Source of the DNA: Candidatus Altimarinota bacterium
GTDB taxonomy: Bacteria > Patescibacteriota > Gracilibacteria > JAUYGZ01
Length of the DNA: 64,000 nt
Direction: 5' to 3'
NCBI GenBank assembly: GCA_029233985.1
Contig: JARGOK010000001.1
Coordinates: forward strand, 960,026 to 1,024,025
The notes beneath the pieces are model-generated. The model saw only the letters and a list, made by a program, of their open reading frames with translations, was not told where the DNA came from and did not search any database. Made by a program: the position numbers and the translations under genes. Below are positions 53,601 through 61,466 of this stretch, piece after piece; positions within the stretch are counted from its first letter, which is position 1; the number at the start of each line of letters is the position of its first letter.

Positions 53601-54017
53601 TCTACTCAAGAGCTAGTTGGAAATGTGGATAAAGAACCTGGATGGCAGTTGGGAGTGAATAAAATCGTAGGAGGAGGGTTTCGCTCACCAAAAAATCAAG
53701 AAGAGATGGAGGGGGCGTTTGTGAAGTCTGGTTGTACGTTTGAAGTGGTTGAGCGGAAGGATTTTGAGAAATTTGGTTTGGAAAAGGCATTGAATGAAGT
53801 GGTCTATAAATTGGTCATTAAGAATAAGGAGTCTGGAACTGAGAAAGAGCTCATCGTTATTAGTGCGCTGGATCCGCAAGGAGGATGTTTTACACGAAAT
53901 CCTGATCAGGTGATACGAATCGGAGAGATGGAGGGAAAGATTTTCAAAGACCTGAGTGTGGTGAAGAAATCATTAGAATGGATTAAAAATCTTGAGCAGG
54001 TCCTTTTTGATATGTAG
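50676..54017 (+). CDS. TraD/VirD4-like DNA-translocase ATPase (membrane-anchored)
   Basis: 1113 residues. N-terminal membrane helix about 5-30; a long N-terminal region (to about 470) typical of this Patescibacteria-type family; Walker A GKTGMGKST at 486-494 with VIDPHGELAD behind it; Walker B LYVDEFQNFA (about 731-740) and the sensor-like ANQYVQQM. The fold is that of VirD4/TraG-type coupling proteins that pump DNA or protein through type IV secretion channels. The C-terminal 210 residues hold two related copies of a small alpha/beta module (about 903-965 and 1010-1078; QFEKFGVTSAVNEYVY versus DFEKFGLEKALNEVVY). A repeat-derived linker lies at 51135-51170. VirB4 and other channel genes are not adjacent. 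Confidence 0.85.
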   Translation: MTFWQTMLAAVGAFIALIVLWKLIRWALEMWMTHQRKAWYARQKYVLLRLQVPKGDEKSPSKGPIVMEQIFNTLHGIYTKRGFFETIINGASQAKLSFEVAHIDGQIFFYVHTPLKYQKLIEGQLYAQYPEVEIVEVPDFIRSAIEISSLYDEKSKAQNPKSKNFDIALYEGAQEFSRFEKMMNGKVCVAEMKQVECFLWPLKTYDFFVDKEDKTQIDTLSALTSAMSKLNADEDQAWFQMVITPEGRQWQKYGSQAFSILKEGYFNRWGWSVLGFVNWYSFASFWTHWLVKRPVTFFMRIVWTVLGLKNPLEDTGSVVEKQEVGFSKWEVPKRKLSKIGFQTSIRLGYMSRSGDIPSAKIKIEEMASSFNQFSFPEVSGLGIASLGFSHLSGGRELFERIRDRSAEKSVVLSVDELATLYHLPMWSLDTPNVAWVRSKRLEPPAELPMPRDFEDLTVLGKTNFRGASKLFGIKSLDRRRHMYIIGKTGMGKSTVLENMLFDDIQKGRGVAVIDPHGELADKVTAMVPKERINDVIVFDPSDIEHPVSFNMLEVKNPEHRSLVASGLVGVFKKMYAESWGPRLEYILRNCIMALTEFDGATLLGIPRMLVDPIYREKVVNNVKDPVVKAFWTEEFANMSDKLRTEAISPIQNKVGQFLSSPIIRNILGQVKSSIDIRHAMDTGKIFIVNLSKGKIGEDNSSLLGAMLITKFQLDAMSRADMDAEKRKDFYLYVDEFQNFATDSFATILSEARKYKLNLVMANQYVQQMEEDVMYAVFGNVGTLITFQVGFDDAEYFSKQFGEVVLPADIISLPKYTTYTRLLIDNMPSKVFSAAMSPPVDVDMNSTVRRQVLDSSRERYGADKQLVEENIQKWSGQLVAPEMKKALQAKGGTNVRWRYDRNRSEFEDLLKSAGKKFERLERDQFEKFGVTSAVNEYVYHIPEERIIFYSRVDTQGNIFNKKDNKISAMRYKEGDYSTQELVGNVDKEPGWQLGVNKIVGGGFRSPKNQEEMEGAFVKSGCTFEVVERKDFEKFGLEKALNEVVYKLVIKNKESGTEKELIVISALDPQGGCFTRNPDQVIRIGEMEGKIFKDLSVVKKSLEWIKNLEQVLFDM
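51135..51170. repeat. Degenerate CTCAAA/TCCAAAA tandem repeat inside ATPase gene
   Basis: Units CTAAAG, CTCAAAA, TCCAAAA, TCCAAAAA encode KSKAQNPKSKN. Same character as the repeats at 5536 and 36027, in coding orientation each time. Confidence 0.4.
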
Positions 54018-54115
54018 TCTTGCGTGATCGAATCTGATAGAGAACTTGAAAACATACTTGAGTCTTTTCGGTGACTTGCTAAGCTGAGCTTGAATTTATC
54101 TCATCATTATTTGCT

Positions 54116-54616
54116 ATGTCTGATACAGCAGTTGAAGAACAAGAAGTGGTTCAGGAAGAAGAAGTGACTGAAAAAGATCCGATTTCTTCGAGTAAGAAGG
54201 ATTTGACGGGTGATGAAAAAGGTCAGCTCAAGGCAAAGGCGTTGGTTCATAAGATTTTTGATGCAAAAGATAATATGAAGGATGTGAAAAATGCTCTGAA
54301 AGCTTATAAAATCACTTCTGAACCTCTCGAAGAACTCAAAGCGGCTCGAAAAGAACTAACTCAACAAATTAATGATGAAAAAGATCGGATTGAAGGAGAA
54401 TTTCAAAAGGATGATACGTATATGAAACTTAGAGAACAAAAGCTTGATGCTGAGGAGAAAATTGCTGTAGCAAAACAAGAACTGCGTATAGCAATGATGG
54501 ATGAAACATTGGAAAAGCAGTTTGTAGAAATGAAATTGGAAGTGAACGGAGTGCCGATGAAACTGCAAACACAGGTAAAGGTTGATTTGTATTTTAATGG
54601 GAAGGTGGAAAAATAA
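54116..54616 (+). CDS. Coiled-coil protein of unknown function
   Basis: 166 residues, highly charged. An acidic N-terminal tail (about 1-25, EEQEVVQEEEVTEKD) is followed by a mostly helical body with heptad-like EELKAARKELTQQINDEKDR and ends in a short beta strand region (VNGVPMKLQTQVKVDLYFNG). No signal peptide or membrane helix. I recognise no family. It lies 98 bp after the ATPase gene in the same direction, so it may belong to the same function. Confidence 0.6.
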   Translation: MSDTAVEEQEVVQEEEVTEKDPISSSKKDLTGDEKGQLKAKALVHKIFDAKDNMKDVKNALKAYKITSEPLEELKAARKELTQQINDEKDRIEGEFQKDDTYMKLREQKLDAEEKIAVAKQELRIAMMDETLEKQFVEMKLEVNGVPMKLQTQVKVDLYFNGKVEK

Positions 54617-54672
54617 TTTTCAAAATTCAAGAACTATCATATTCTTTCGTCTTGGAATAACTGTTTTTTCTT

Positions 54673-54747
54673 GTAGAGACGTCCATTTATGGCGTCTTTG
54701 TTGGGCAATACACTTTAAGTAGTATACGCGATACATCAACGTCTTTA
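54673..54747. repeat. 75-nt inverted-repeat element (MITE-like), copy B
   Basis: Left end GTAGAGACGTCCATTTATGG, itself palindromic with CGTCTTTG; complement of the right end TAAAGACGTTGATGTATCG. Same end sequence and spacing as the element at 36446-36522, with an unrelated middle. Non-coding, in the gap between the 54116 and 54825 genes. Confidence 0.6.
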
Positions 54748-54824
54748 TGGGTTAGGTGAACTTGGGGAGTGTTGGGATGCTCTAGAAGAGTCTGATATAG
54801 TGAGTGTGATTGATAATGTTTTTT

Positions 54825-56141
54825 ATGTCTGACGATCAGTTTGAACAGATTGAAGAGAAGATAGAAGAGGAAATGTCTCATGAAGGGATGGATTTTGAGG
54901 ATACAAAGGTGACTCATGTGGAGAACTTGTTTATAATTTCTTATTTGACGAAGGCTATTCAAGACAGCTTGATTAGTCGGGTGTCATTTTTTCAGTATCC
55001 CTTATTGTTGGTAGATTTACCTTTGGCGTTTGCTATTTTGATTGTGAATGTGGAAAGGTTTTTGTATGTGAAAGTCTTGGGTCATATTTTGGCGCATATA
55101 CAATATGATGTTTCGGTTTTGAAAGGTTTGGTGAAGTCTCAGGCTCAGGGGAATATTTTAGAAGGTAATACTTGGGGTGAGCGAGCTTTTGAGTTTATTA
55201 GAAAATCTCTTCGTTTTGCTTGGGGATTGATTGTTTTGATGTTTATATTGCCTGTTTGGCCCCTGATATGGGTGTATAATAAAGTTGTTCAGACTCTTCT
55301 TATTGCGACAATTTATTATTTCTTGATGTTCCTTGATTTTGGATTTCCAGGAGGTTTTTTGCTGTATTGTTTTCTTTTTATTACGGTGATGTTTTTGGTT
55401 TCGAGTATTACCGTTCCATTTCTTTTTAAACTTTCTGTGTATTTCAAAGCGTTGTTTTCTCTGGAAAAAAAAACATGGCAGCAAATCAATAAGGATGCTG
55501 GTATGGCTTTTTTACAGTTTTATAAAAAACTTCAAGGTGGTCGTATGCATTCTGATGATGTAAAAGTTCGTTATGAAGAAGGGTATCAGGCAGAAGGGGG
55601 GGTGTATTATATGACTCTGAAATTATTGCATTACTTCAAGGATAAGATGTGGAAGCTCAAGGAAAAAAAGGTCGAGGCTGTTGTTGAGAAAATTCAAACA
55701 ACCACGGTGGAGATGGTAGACGAATACTATGTCGAGAAAATGAGTTATCAGCAGGCCTTGATGTCCTTGTCGCCAAAGGATTTGAGACGGACGATGATTG
55801 CTTTGTCGGTGACCTTGGTTTTTTGTATGTCATTAGTCTACCGAGGATCGAATGGTGAAGGGGTTGTTGGTCCGATATTGCTTTCGTTTGTTGACCAAGG
55901 GATGTCACAGCTCTTGTGGGTCAATCAAGCAGGATCTGGAATAGGGTATTATCAGCATATGGTAGAGAGTTATTTGATTCTTCCAAATTTTCTCAAGTAT
56001 GCGGGAATGGGGGCAGATACGTTTTTGAATATTTTCTTTGAAGGGTACTATGCTCTGTATCCAGTTTATCTGAGCTTTATTTCTCAGTATTACTTTGTCT
56101 ACTTTCGAGTATTGATTATCGGGGTCTTTTGGGGAAATTAG
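54825..56141 (+). CDS. Polytopic membrane protein of unknown function
   Basis: About 438 residues from ATG 54825 (a frame from 54810 adds five). An acidic N-terminal tail (EQIEEKIEEEMSHEG) precedes hydrophobic segments at about 55-75, 145-170, 175-230 and 345-440; a charged cytoplasmic-looking domain with KKLQGGRMHSDDVKVRYEEG lies between. No family recognised. It is the second gene after the TraD/VirD4-like ATPase, same direction, and overlaps the frame of nth at its 3' end, so a role at a membrane channel is possible but unproven. Confidence 0.6.
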   Translation: MSDDQFEQIEEKIEEEMSHEGMDFEDTKVTHVENLFIISYLTKAIQDSLISRVSFFQYPLLLVDLPLAFAILIVNVERFLYVKVLGHILAHIQYDVSVLKGLVKSQAQGNILEGNTWGERAFEFIRKSLRFAWGLIVLMFILPVWPLIWVYNKVVQTLLIATIYYFLMFLDFGFPGGFLLYCFLFITVMFLVSSITVPFLFKLSVYFKALFSLEKKTWQQINKDAGMAFLQFYKKLQGGRMHSDDVKVRYEEGYQAEGGVYYMTLKLLHYFKDKMWKLKEKKVEAVVEKIQTTTVEMVDEYYVEKMSYQQALMSLSPKDLRRTMIALSVTLVFCMSLVYRGSNGEGVVGPILLSFVDQGMSQLLWVNQAGSGIGYYQHMVESYLILPNFLKYAGMGADTFLNIFFEGYYALYPVYLSFISQYYFVYFRVLIIGVFWGN

Positions 56142-56158
56142 TTTGTAGTTATTTTGAA

Positions 56159-56809
56159 ATGAAAAAGAAAGATAAGGTGATGTTTATCGACGCACAGCTG
56201 AATCGATTGTATCCAGAGCCTGAGCCCCCTCTTCATTTTGACAGTGTGTATCAGCTTTTGGTGGCGGTTATTTTATCTGCTCAATGCACAGATGAACGAG
56301 TGAATATTGTTACAAAGGACTTATTTGCAGATGCATCAGGTCCACACGAAATTCTGGCTTTGGGGGAAGAAAAACTGAAGGGCTATATCCGGACTTGTGG
56401 ACTGTTTAATTCGAAAGCCAAGAATATTATTAAAATGACTGCTGATTTGTTGGAGCATCATGATGGAGAGGTGCCGCGGGAATTTGATGAACTGGTGAAG
56501 TTGGCTGGTGTAGGAAATAAAACTGCTGGTGTAGTCGTTGCACAAGCTTTTGGGACGCCTGCTTTTCCAGTGGATACGCATATTGAGCGTTTGGCTCACC
56601 GTTTGGGGCTTACCAAAGCAAAAACGGCTGATAAGATTTCGGCTGATCTCAAGAAATTGTTTCCCATTGAGCGTTGGGCAGATCTGCATCTCCAGATTAT
56701 TTTTCATGGGCGCCAAGTATGTCCTGCTAGAAAGCCAAGGTGTGGGGAGTGTGAGTTGTTAGAGGTGTGTCCAGAAGGTAAGAGGAGTCTGAAAAGGCTT
56801 GATAAATAG
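56159..56809 (+). CDS. nth: Endonuclease III (DNA glycosylase/AP lyase)
   Basis: Base-excision repair enzyme for oxidised pyrimidines. 216 residues from ATG 56159, where the family's N-terminal helix begins; an upstream start at 56129 would overlap the preceding gene. The helix-hairpin-helix LVKLAGVGNKTAGVV carries the catalytic lysine, the catalytic aspartate is in VDTHIERLAHRLG, and the C-terminal [4Fe-4S] cluster ligands are all present (C-x6-C-x2-C-x5-C in CPARKPRCGECELLEVC). Confidence 0.95.
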   Translation: MKKKDKVMFIDAQLNRLYPEPEPPLHFDSVYQLLVAVILSAQCTDERVNIVTKDLFADASGPHEILALGEEKLKGYIRTCGLFNSKAKNIIKMTADLLEHHDGEVPREFDELVKLAGVGNKTAGVVVAQAFGTPAFPVDTHIERLAHRLGLTKAKTADKISADLKKLFPIERWADLHLQIIFHGRQVCPARKPRCGECELLEVCPEGKRSLKRLDK

Positions 56810-56864
56810 TATTTAGTGCATTATAATGGTATTAAGATGTATTAATTACCTTTTATTGCTTTGT

Positions 56865-57119
56865 ATGTCACAAGTACGCATAACAAAAACACCTGAATTA
56901 ACAAAGGTCTTGGATGTGTTGCAGCAAGAATATCCACTTTTGAATGATGCTGAGATTATTAAATTTTCTCTTTCTTTGGCTTATAAACAGATCCAACCAG
57001 ATCACTATTGGATGACTCCAGAGGAGGAAGAGGGCGTGGGGAAGGCTCTTCAAGAATTAAAAGAAGGGAAGGGTTTTAGTGGCACTGTTGAAGAAGCTAT
57101 TACATGGTTAAAAGAATAA
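56865..57119 (+). CDS. Putative antitoxin of a RelE-type toxin-antitoxin pair
   Basis: 84 residues from ATG 56865. The N-terminal MSQVRITKTPELTKVLDVL and LNDAEIIKFSLSLAYKQ fit a ribbon-helix-helix DNA-binding fold; the C-terminal half (PEEEEGVGKALQELKEGKGF) resembles the tail of PHD/RelB-like antitoxins that binds the toxin. It is 3 bp upstream of the toxin gene. The pair probably represses its own promoter; the family assignment is by context and fold, not by a firm sequence signature. Confidence 0.7.
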   Translation: MSQVRITKTPELTKVLDVLQQEYPLLNDAEIIKFSLSLAYKQIQPDHYWMTPEEEEGVGKALQELKEGKGFSGTVEEAITWLKE

Positions 57120-57122
57120 TAA

Positions 57123-57416
57123 TTGATGTATACAGTTTCTTTTTCTGAACGTTTTAAACAGAACTATCTTCATTATATGAAAAAAGATGGTGCTTTGGAG
57201 AAGAAAATAGATAAGTGTTTGATGTTCTTGGCTCAGGATCCTTCTTACCCATCACTTCAGTCACATAAGGTTGAGTCTCAACTGTATGGAGAAAAATGGG
57301 CTAGTAGAGTTTCTGGAGATCTTCGAATTATTTGGGATTATGATCAAGAAAATATTCCTGTTCTCAATATTCTTGATTTGGGATCTCACTCTGGAAAGAA
57401 AAAAATATATAAGTAG
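57123..57416 (+). CDS. RelE/YoeB-like mRNA interferase toxin
   Basis: 97 residues with the RelE-superfamily layout: N-terminal helices (SFSERFKQNYLHYMKKDGALE), then the beta-sheet with SQLYGEKWASRVSGDLRIIWDYD and a C-terminal IPVLNILDLGSHSGKKKIY. The Arg in RVSGDLRIIW and the Gly-His near the end are positions often used by this family. RelE toxins cleave mRNA in the ribosome. The preceding small gene is its presumed antitoxin. Confidence 0.8.
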   Translation: MMYTVSFSERFKQNYLHYMKKDGALEKKIDKCLMFLAQDPSYPSLQSHKVESQLYGEKWASRVSGDLRIIWDYDQENIPVLNILDLGSHSGKKKIYK

Positions 57417-57457
57417 ATAGCGTTAAGTGGTAACCTGGAGCTACTTAATCTTCTTCC

Positions 57458-59008
57458 ATGGCTCAAACGATTACTCTCAAATCTGGTGAAAGCACGGACT
57501 TTGATATTTATGAAGATAATCCTTTTCTGATTTTTCCTTGGTTTCAAAAATTAGCGATAGAGCACGTAGGACGAGATAATATTTTAGATATTTCACGAGG
57601 AGACCCTGGATATGGTTTTAGTCCAAGTAAAAGACCTCGAAGATTTTATAGTTACCTCGTTTTTTTGGATAGCCAGATCAATAATCAAGAAAGGCGTTTG
57701 GTGGATCGAAAGCCAGAAGAAGTCGGAGAGGTTTTGATGTTTATTGCTCAAGTCACAGACGAGTCGTATTCAGTTGATTTGGCTAGTGAATTGAAAAAAG
57801 ATTGGGAGGAATATCTTTTTTTGTATAAAAAAATTGCTCAAGAGCAAGGTTTGCCCGCTACTGATTGGGATATTTTGATGCATACTTTTGGATATTCGAA
57901 CTGTTCTGGAGGAAATTATCACAATCCTTGGGGGGAGTCTCATACTCGAGCAGTATTGGCATATTGGCATACAAAAGTACTTGGAGTGCCGGTGGATTAT
58001 AATGACTTGATGGTGACTCATGGAGCTTCACATGGTATCGGAGCAGTGTATGAGGGGCTCGGAGAGGAGGGGGTTGGGTATTTAAAAAAAGGTGATAGTG
58101 TAGTTCTTTTTTCGCCATGCTACTTTCCATATGTCAATTTGAATCAGTCTCGAGGTATCGAAACGGTGATGATTCGAATTGATCCGTTTACTGGTGAAAT
58201 AAACCAGTCTGATATGGATAAGGCGATGGAAAGAGAGATTAAGATGATTGTTGTGGTGGACCCGAATAATCCTACAGGGCATAGCTTGCATGGAGATTTA
58301 TTGGATCAAGTTGCAGCATTGGCTGAAAAGACGAATGCGTTGATTGTTTCAGATGAAGTCTATCAATCCTTTCTATCAGGCAAAAAGTCTCTTGTGGTGC
58401 ATCCTGTGGCTGCTAAGCGGACGATACGAATTGATTCTCTTTCGAAGATTGAACGGAGTACAGGACTTCGTTTTGGGGACTTGTATATCACCAAAGAAGG
58501 GGAGAGGTATATCTCTGAATCAATTTTGGGAGATTTGTTGCGGAAAAATGACACGATACGCACGCTTTTGTATCGGGCTAAGTCTCCTGGTGGAGGTCAA
58601 ATAGGAGCTTTTCAACATACAACGACAATGCCTGGACCTTCTCAATTTATGGGTATTAGTCATTTGTTGCTGGGTGATCAAGAACGAATGGAATATGTGA
58701 CAACACTTCGAAAAAACATGGAAGTCTTTCATGAGACTCTGGGTGTGCCCTACAATGGGAATATCTACTATTCTCTTTTTGACCTGAAGGATGTGCCAGG
58801 ATGGAACAAGGATGCTTTGTCGGCTGAAAAAGCCTTCATCGAGCTCGCGAAGCTCGGTGTGGTGTTGATTCCTGCCAATTTATTTTTCTTTGTTCAAGAT
58901 CGAGCAGAGGCACGGAGGCAGTATATTGCACGAGTATCTTTGGCAAACTTGAGTACAGAGAAGTGTAAAAAAGCTGCTGAGATTATTCGAGGTTGGGTTG
59001 TTAGTTGA
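57458..59008 (+). CDS. PLP-dependent class I/II aminotransferase, aspartate 4-decarboxylase-like
   Basis: 516 residues, longer than the usual 380-430. The PLP lysine is Lys330 in LSKIERSTGLRFGD; DPNNPTGHSL and VSDEVYQSF are the expected cofactor motifs. The N-terminal part (ISRGDPGYGFSPSKRPRRF) and the C-terminal ARVSLANLSTEK resemble aspartate aminotransferase/4-decarboxylase (AsdA) rather than ordinary AATs, but I cannot confirm substrate. It ends by an 8-bp overlap with the convergent DUF2177 gene. Confidence 0.8.
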   Translation: MAQTITLKSGESTDFDIYEDNPFLIFPWFQKLAIEHVGRDNILDISRGDPGYGFSPSKRPRRFYSYLVFLDSQINNQERRLVDRKPEEVGEVLMFIAQVTDESYSVDLASELKKDWEEYLFLYKKIAQEQGLPATDWDILMHTFGYSNCSGGNYHNPWGESHTRAVLAYWHTKVLGVPVDYNDLMVTHGASHGIGAVYEGLGEEGVGYLKKGDSVVLFSPCYFPYVNLNQSRGIETVMIRIDPFTGEINQSDMDKAMEREIKMIVVVDPNNPTGHSLHGDLLDQVAALAEKTNALIVSDEVYQSFLSGKKSLVVHPVAAKRTIRIDSLSKIERSTGLRFGDLYITKEGERYISESILGDLLRKNDTIRTLLYRAKSPGGGQIGAFQHTTTMPGPSQFMGISHLLLGDQERMEYVTTLRKNMEVFHETLGVPYNGNIYYSLFDLKDVPGWNKDALSAEKAFIELAKLGVVLIPANLFFFVQDRAEARRQYIARVSLANLSTEKCKKAAEIIRGWVVS

Positions 59009-59402
59009 TCCATTGGTAAATAAAGAAGCTGCTCGTGGCGACTAAAGTACATAGTAGTGTCCCCCACGCCATATCTATAAGGGTTACATTTAAGGGCCAA
59101 TCTTTTGCTACAGCAAGATTGGTTAGGTCGTAGGTTGCATAGGTGAAGAACCCAAAGAGTCCTCCGTTTAATGCGGCTATTTGCCAGTTGTTTTGTTCAA
59201 TACCCGGCTTTACTCCAAAATAAAGAATCCCAATTATAAATAGGAGATAAAAAAAGAGAGCAGCAGTCCAGTTTGGTTTGTCAGCCATATAATATCCAAT
59301 ATTGTTTCGATACAGATCTTTGGCTAAGTAAGCAATCCAAAGGATATCAATAGCAAAAAAGACAGGAACTGTTGCGAGGTAGAGTTTTATCCAGAGTGTC
59401 AT
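59001..59402 (-). CDS. DUF2177 family membrane protein
   Basis: 133 residues with four helices and the family motifs DILWIAYLAKDLYRNNIGY near the N-terminus and GFFTYATYDLTNLA in the third helix. Function unknown. It lies 18 bp after the LtrA gene in the same direction and could form an operon with LtrA and Tag. Confidence 0.85.
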   Translation of the reverse strand: MTLWIKLYLATVPVFFAIDILWIAYLAKDLYRNNIGYYMADKPNWTAALFFYLLFIIGILYFGVKPGIEQNNWQIAALNGGLFGFFTYATYDLTNLAVAKDWPLNVTLIDMAWGTLLCTLVATSSFFIYQWIN

Positions 59403-59420
59403 GGTGATAGGGGTGAGAAA

Positions 59421-60623
59421 TTATTGATTGAGATCATTTAAGACATTTTCATGGTGCACATGACAAATAGATGATTCGCTGTGCACGATTTGACTTACAA
59501 CTACAATGATAAGTATTCCTAAAATACGCCATGCAATATGGAGGCTTGAGAAAAAAGGGAGACAGAGACAAATGAGTGCGCCTCCGTACCTTATTATTTT
59601 TCCTGTTGGAGTACTGCAGAGGCGGTTTTTATAGGTTGCAAGAGTGTTTTCGAGTACTCCGATGCTTACTAGAGCTAGTGCTAATGAGCCACACAAAAGC
59701 CAAATGATATTTATTGGAATGATACCTCCATTCAATTGGATGAGTTTGAGGAGACTAGCTCCTAGAGCACTGATACTGATGATGAGAGGGAAATGTGCAT
59801 AAGCCCAAGTAGCGACATGATACGGTCCTTTTTTTATTGGGCGAGGATTGATAAAGTCAAAGTAGAGCCACCAGATCATGAAGGCAAAGGTTGCTCCGAG
59901 AAGAGCGGTGATGACTGAGTTGATATTGAAATATGAGAGGTCGTTGAGTCCATGAAAAATCCCTACTACTGATTCTCCCAATACGATGATCATAAAGAGC
60001 CCAAATCGTTCAGGGAGATGAGGGCTTCTTTGAAGCATTTTATTTTGCGATTGTTCTTTTAAGGTGGTGAGAGGAGTAATAAGCTCAATCAGCAGTGCTA
60101 TAGACCATAAAATGAACTTCCATGGAAAATCAACCCATAGAGAAATAGTCCAAAGAAGAATAGATATGGAGAATCCTGCGAGGTATTTATTAATGGTGTT
60201 TTTTATTTCAGGGTTGTGGATTTTGGCTCTTAACCACATTATAACAATAATCACTCGACAAAAGATATATGCCAAGGCAAATCCATTGGAGTTATTGATA
60301 ACACCTTTGTGGATTTGAAAGGCGATTGTTCCAATCGCGATCATATGGAGGAAAGTAAACAATCTTTGACTAATGTCTCCTGTTTCAAAGCGGTCATTGT
60401 AAAAGGTGACGCTGATCCAATTCCACCAAATGGGAATAAAGAGAAAAACAAAAATACCAAAACTTCTCCATGTGATGGAAAGGCTTAGTCTGTGGGTGAG
60501 TTCTGCAATAGCGACAACAAAGACGAGGTCATAAAAGAGCTCTAGCCAAGTTGCTTTGTGGTCGTGTTGATTGTCAGAGTGATCGTGGAGGATTGGTTTT
60601 CTCCAGTTAAAGCTAGAATTCAT
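59421..60623 (-). CDS. Low temperature requirement A (LtrA) family membrane protein
   Basis: 400 residues, about ten helices. The family start ATWLELFYDLVFVVAIAELTH is complete and the central FGLFMIIVLGESVVGI is also characteristic. LtrA proteins are of unknown molecular function; the first one was found through a Listeria cold-sensitive mutant. It shares ATGA with the stop of tag, so the two are translationally coupled. Confidence 0.9.
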   Translation of the reverse strand: MNSSFNWRKPILHDHSDNQHDHKATWLELFYDLVFVVAIAELTHRLSLSITWRSFGIFVFLFIPIWWNWISVTFYNDRFETGDISQRLFTFLHMIAIGTIAFQIHKGVINNSNGFALAYIFCRVIIVIMWLRAKIHNPEIKNTINKYLAGFSISILLWTISLWVDFPWKFILWSIALLIELITPLTTLKEQSQNKMLQRSPHLPERFGLFMIIVLGESVVGIFHGLNDLSYFNINSVITALLGATFAFMIWWLYFDFINPRPIKKGPYHVATWAYAHFPLIISISALGASLLKLIQLNGGIIPINIIWLLCGSLALALVSIGVLENTLATYKNRLCSTPTGKIIRYGGALICLCLPFFSSLHIAWRILGILIIVVVSQIVHSESSICHVHHENVLNDLNQ

Positions 60624-61186
60624 ATGTTGAGTTGTAAGTGTCTTTCACAGTCTAGCGTATGATCATTCACCATGCCAATAGCCTGCATGTAGGCATAGAT
60701 AATGGTGGATCCGACGAAACTCATGCCGCGTTTTTTAAGGTCTTTGCTAATTTGATCTGATAAAGGAGTCTTGGTTGGAATTTCTGCGAATGATGTGAAG
60801 TTGTTTTGGATGGGCTTTTTATTCACAAAGGCCCAGAGATAGTTTGAAAATGAGTCGTACTCCTTTTGAATCTCAAGAAACACCTTGGCGTTTTTTACTG
60901 CTGAAAAGACTTTCAGACGGTTTCTAATGATGTCTGGATTGAGCAAGAGTTGTTCACATTTTTTATTCGAAAAACGTGAGACTTTGACAGGGTCGAAGTC
61001 TTTAAAGGCTTTTTTGTAGCCTGGTCGTTTCTTTAAGATTGTTGACCAATTGAGGCCTGCTTGAGCGCCTTCCAGAATGAGGAATTCGAAAAGAACAAAG
61101 TCGTCTCGAACTGGGACACCCCACTCATTATCGTGATAATGGATATATAATTCATGGTTTTGAGGTACCCATTGGCAGCGTTTCAT
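60620..61186 (-). CDS. tag: DNA-3-methyladenine glycosylase I
   Basis: Base-excision repair enzyme removing 3-methyladenine. 188 residues from ATG 61186. The zinc ligands match E. coli Tag: Cys4 (MKRCQW), His18 (YHDNEWG), and His and Cys in NDHTLDC. The catalytic region is LILEGAQAGLNWSTIL. A longer frame from 61315 would run into the tRNA-Val gene and is ruled out; a TATAAT (61199-61194) 7 nt before ATG 61186 supports this start. Coupled to the LtrA gene. Confidence 0.94.
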   Translation of the reverse strand: MKRCQWVPQNHELYIHYHDNEWGVPVRDDFVLFEFLILEGAQAGLNWSTILKKRPGYKKAFKDFDPVKVSRFSNKKCEQLLLNPDIIRNRLKVFSAVKNAKVFLEIQKEYDSFSNYLWAFVNKKPIQNNFTSFAEIPTKTPLSDQISKDLKKRGMSFVGSTIIYAYMQAIGMVNDHTLDCERHLQLNI

Positions 61187-61193
61187 GGAGCTT

Positions 61194-61199
61194 ATTATA
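61194..61199 (-). promoter_or_regulatory. -10 box directly before tag
   Basis: TATAAT on the minus strand ends seven bases before ATG 61186, so transcription would start at or next to the start codon. Confidence 0.45.
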
Positions 61200-61270
61200 G
61201 AAAAATAATGATGCAAGTAGCCTTTATCTATTTCTAGACTGCAGTTGAAAGGACGATATCTTTGGCAATT

Positions 61271-61347
61271 TGGTGGACCGTACTGGACTTGAACCAGTGA
61301 CCTCTGCAATGTCAATGCAACGCTCTAGCCAACTGAGCTAACGGTCC
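61271..61347 (-). tRNA. tRNA-Val (GAC)
   Basis: 77 nt including encoded CCA. Acceptor GGACCGT/ACGGTCC, D-arm GCTC/GAGC, anticodon stem TTGCA/TGCAG around loop TTGACAT (anticodon GAC, valine), and T-arm ACTGG-TTCAAGT-CCAGT. All stems pair. The 5' side of the upstream-extended tag frame overlaps it. Confidence 0.95.
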
Positions 61348-61406
61348 GAGGCTTTGTTATATTAGCGGTTTCAAGGGCTTGATCAAGTCCATTCTTTAAG
61401 AATTAA

Positions 61407-61440
61407 AAACTCCCCTGGTCCGGTTGGAACAGGGGAGTTT
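61407..61440 (-). terminator. Rho-independent terminator of the repetitive surface protein
   Basis: AAACTCCCCTG (61407-61417) and CAGGGGAGTTT (61430-61440) form an 11-bp stem; on the minus strand it is followed by TTTTTAATTCTT. Confidence 0.85.
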
Positions 61441-61466
61441 GTTTTGTGCTTTGGTGTACTAGTAGA

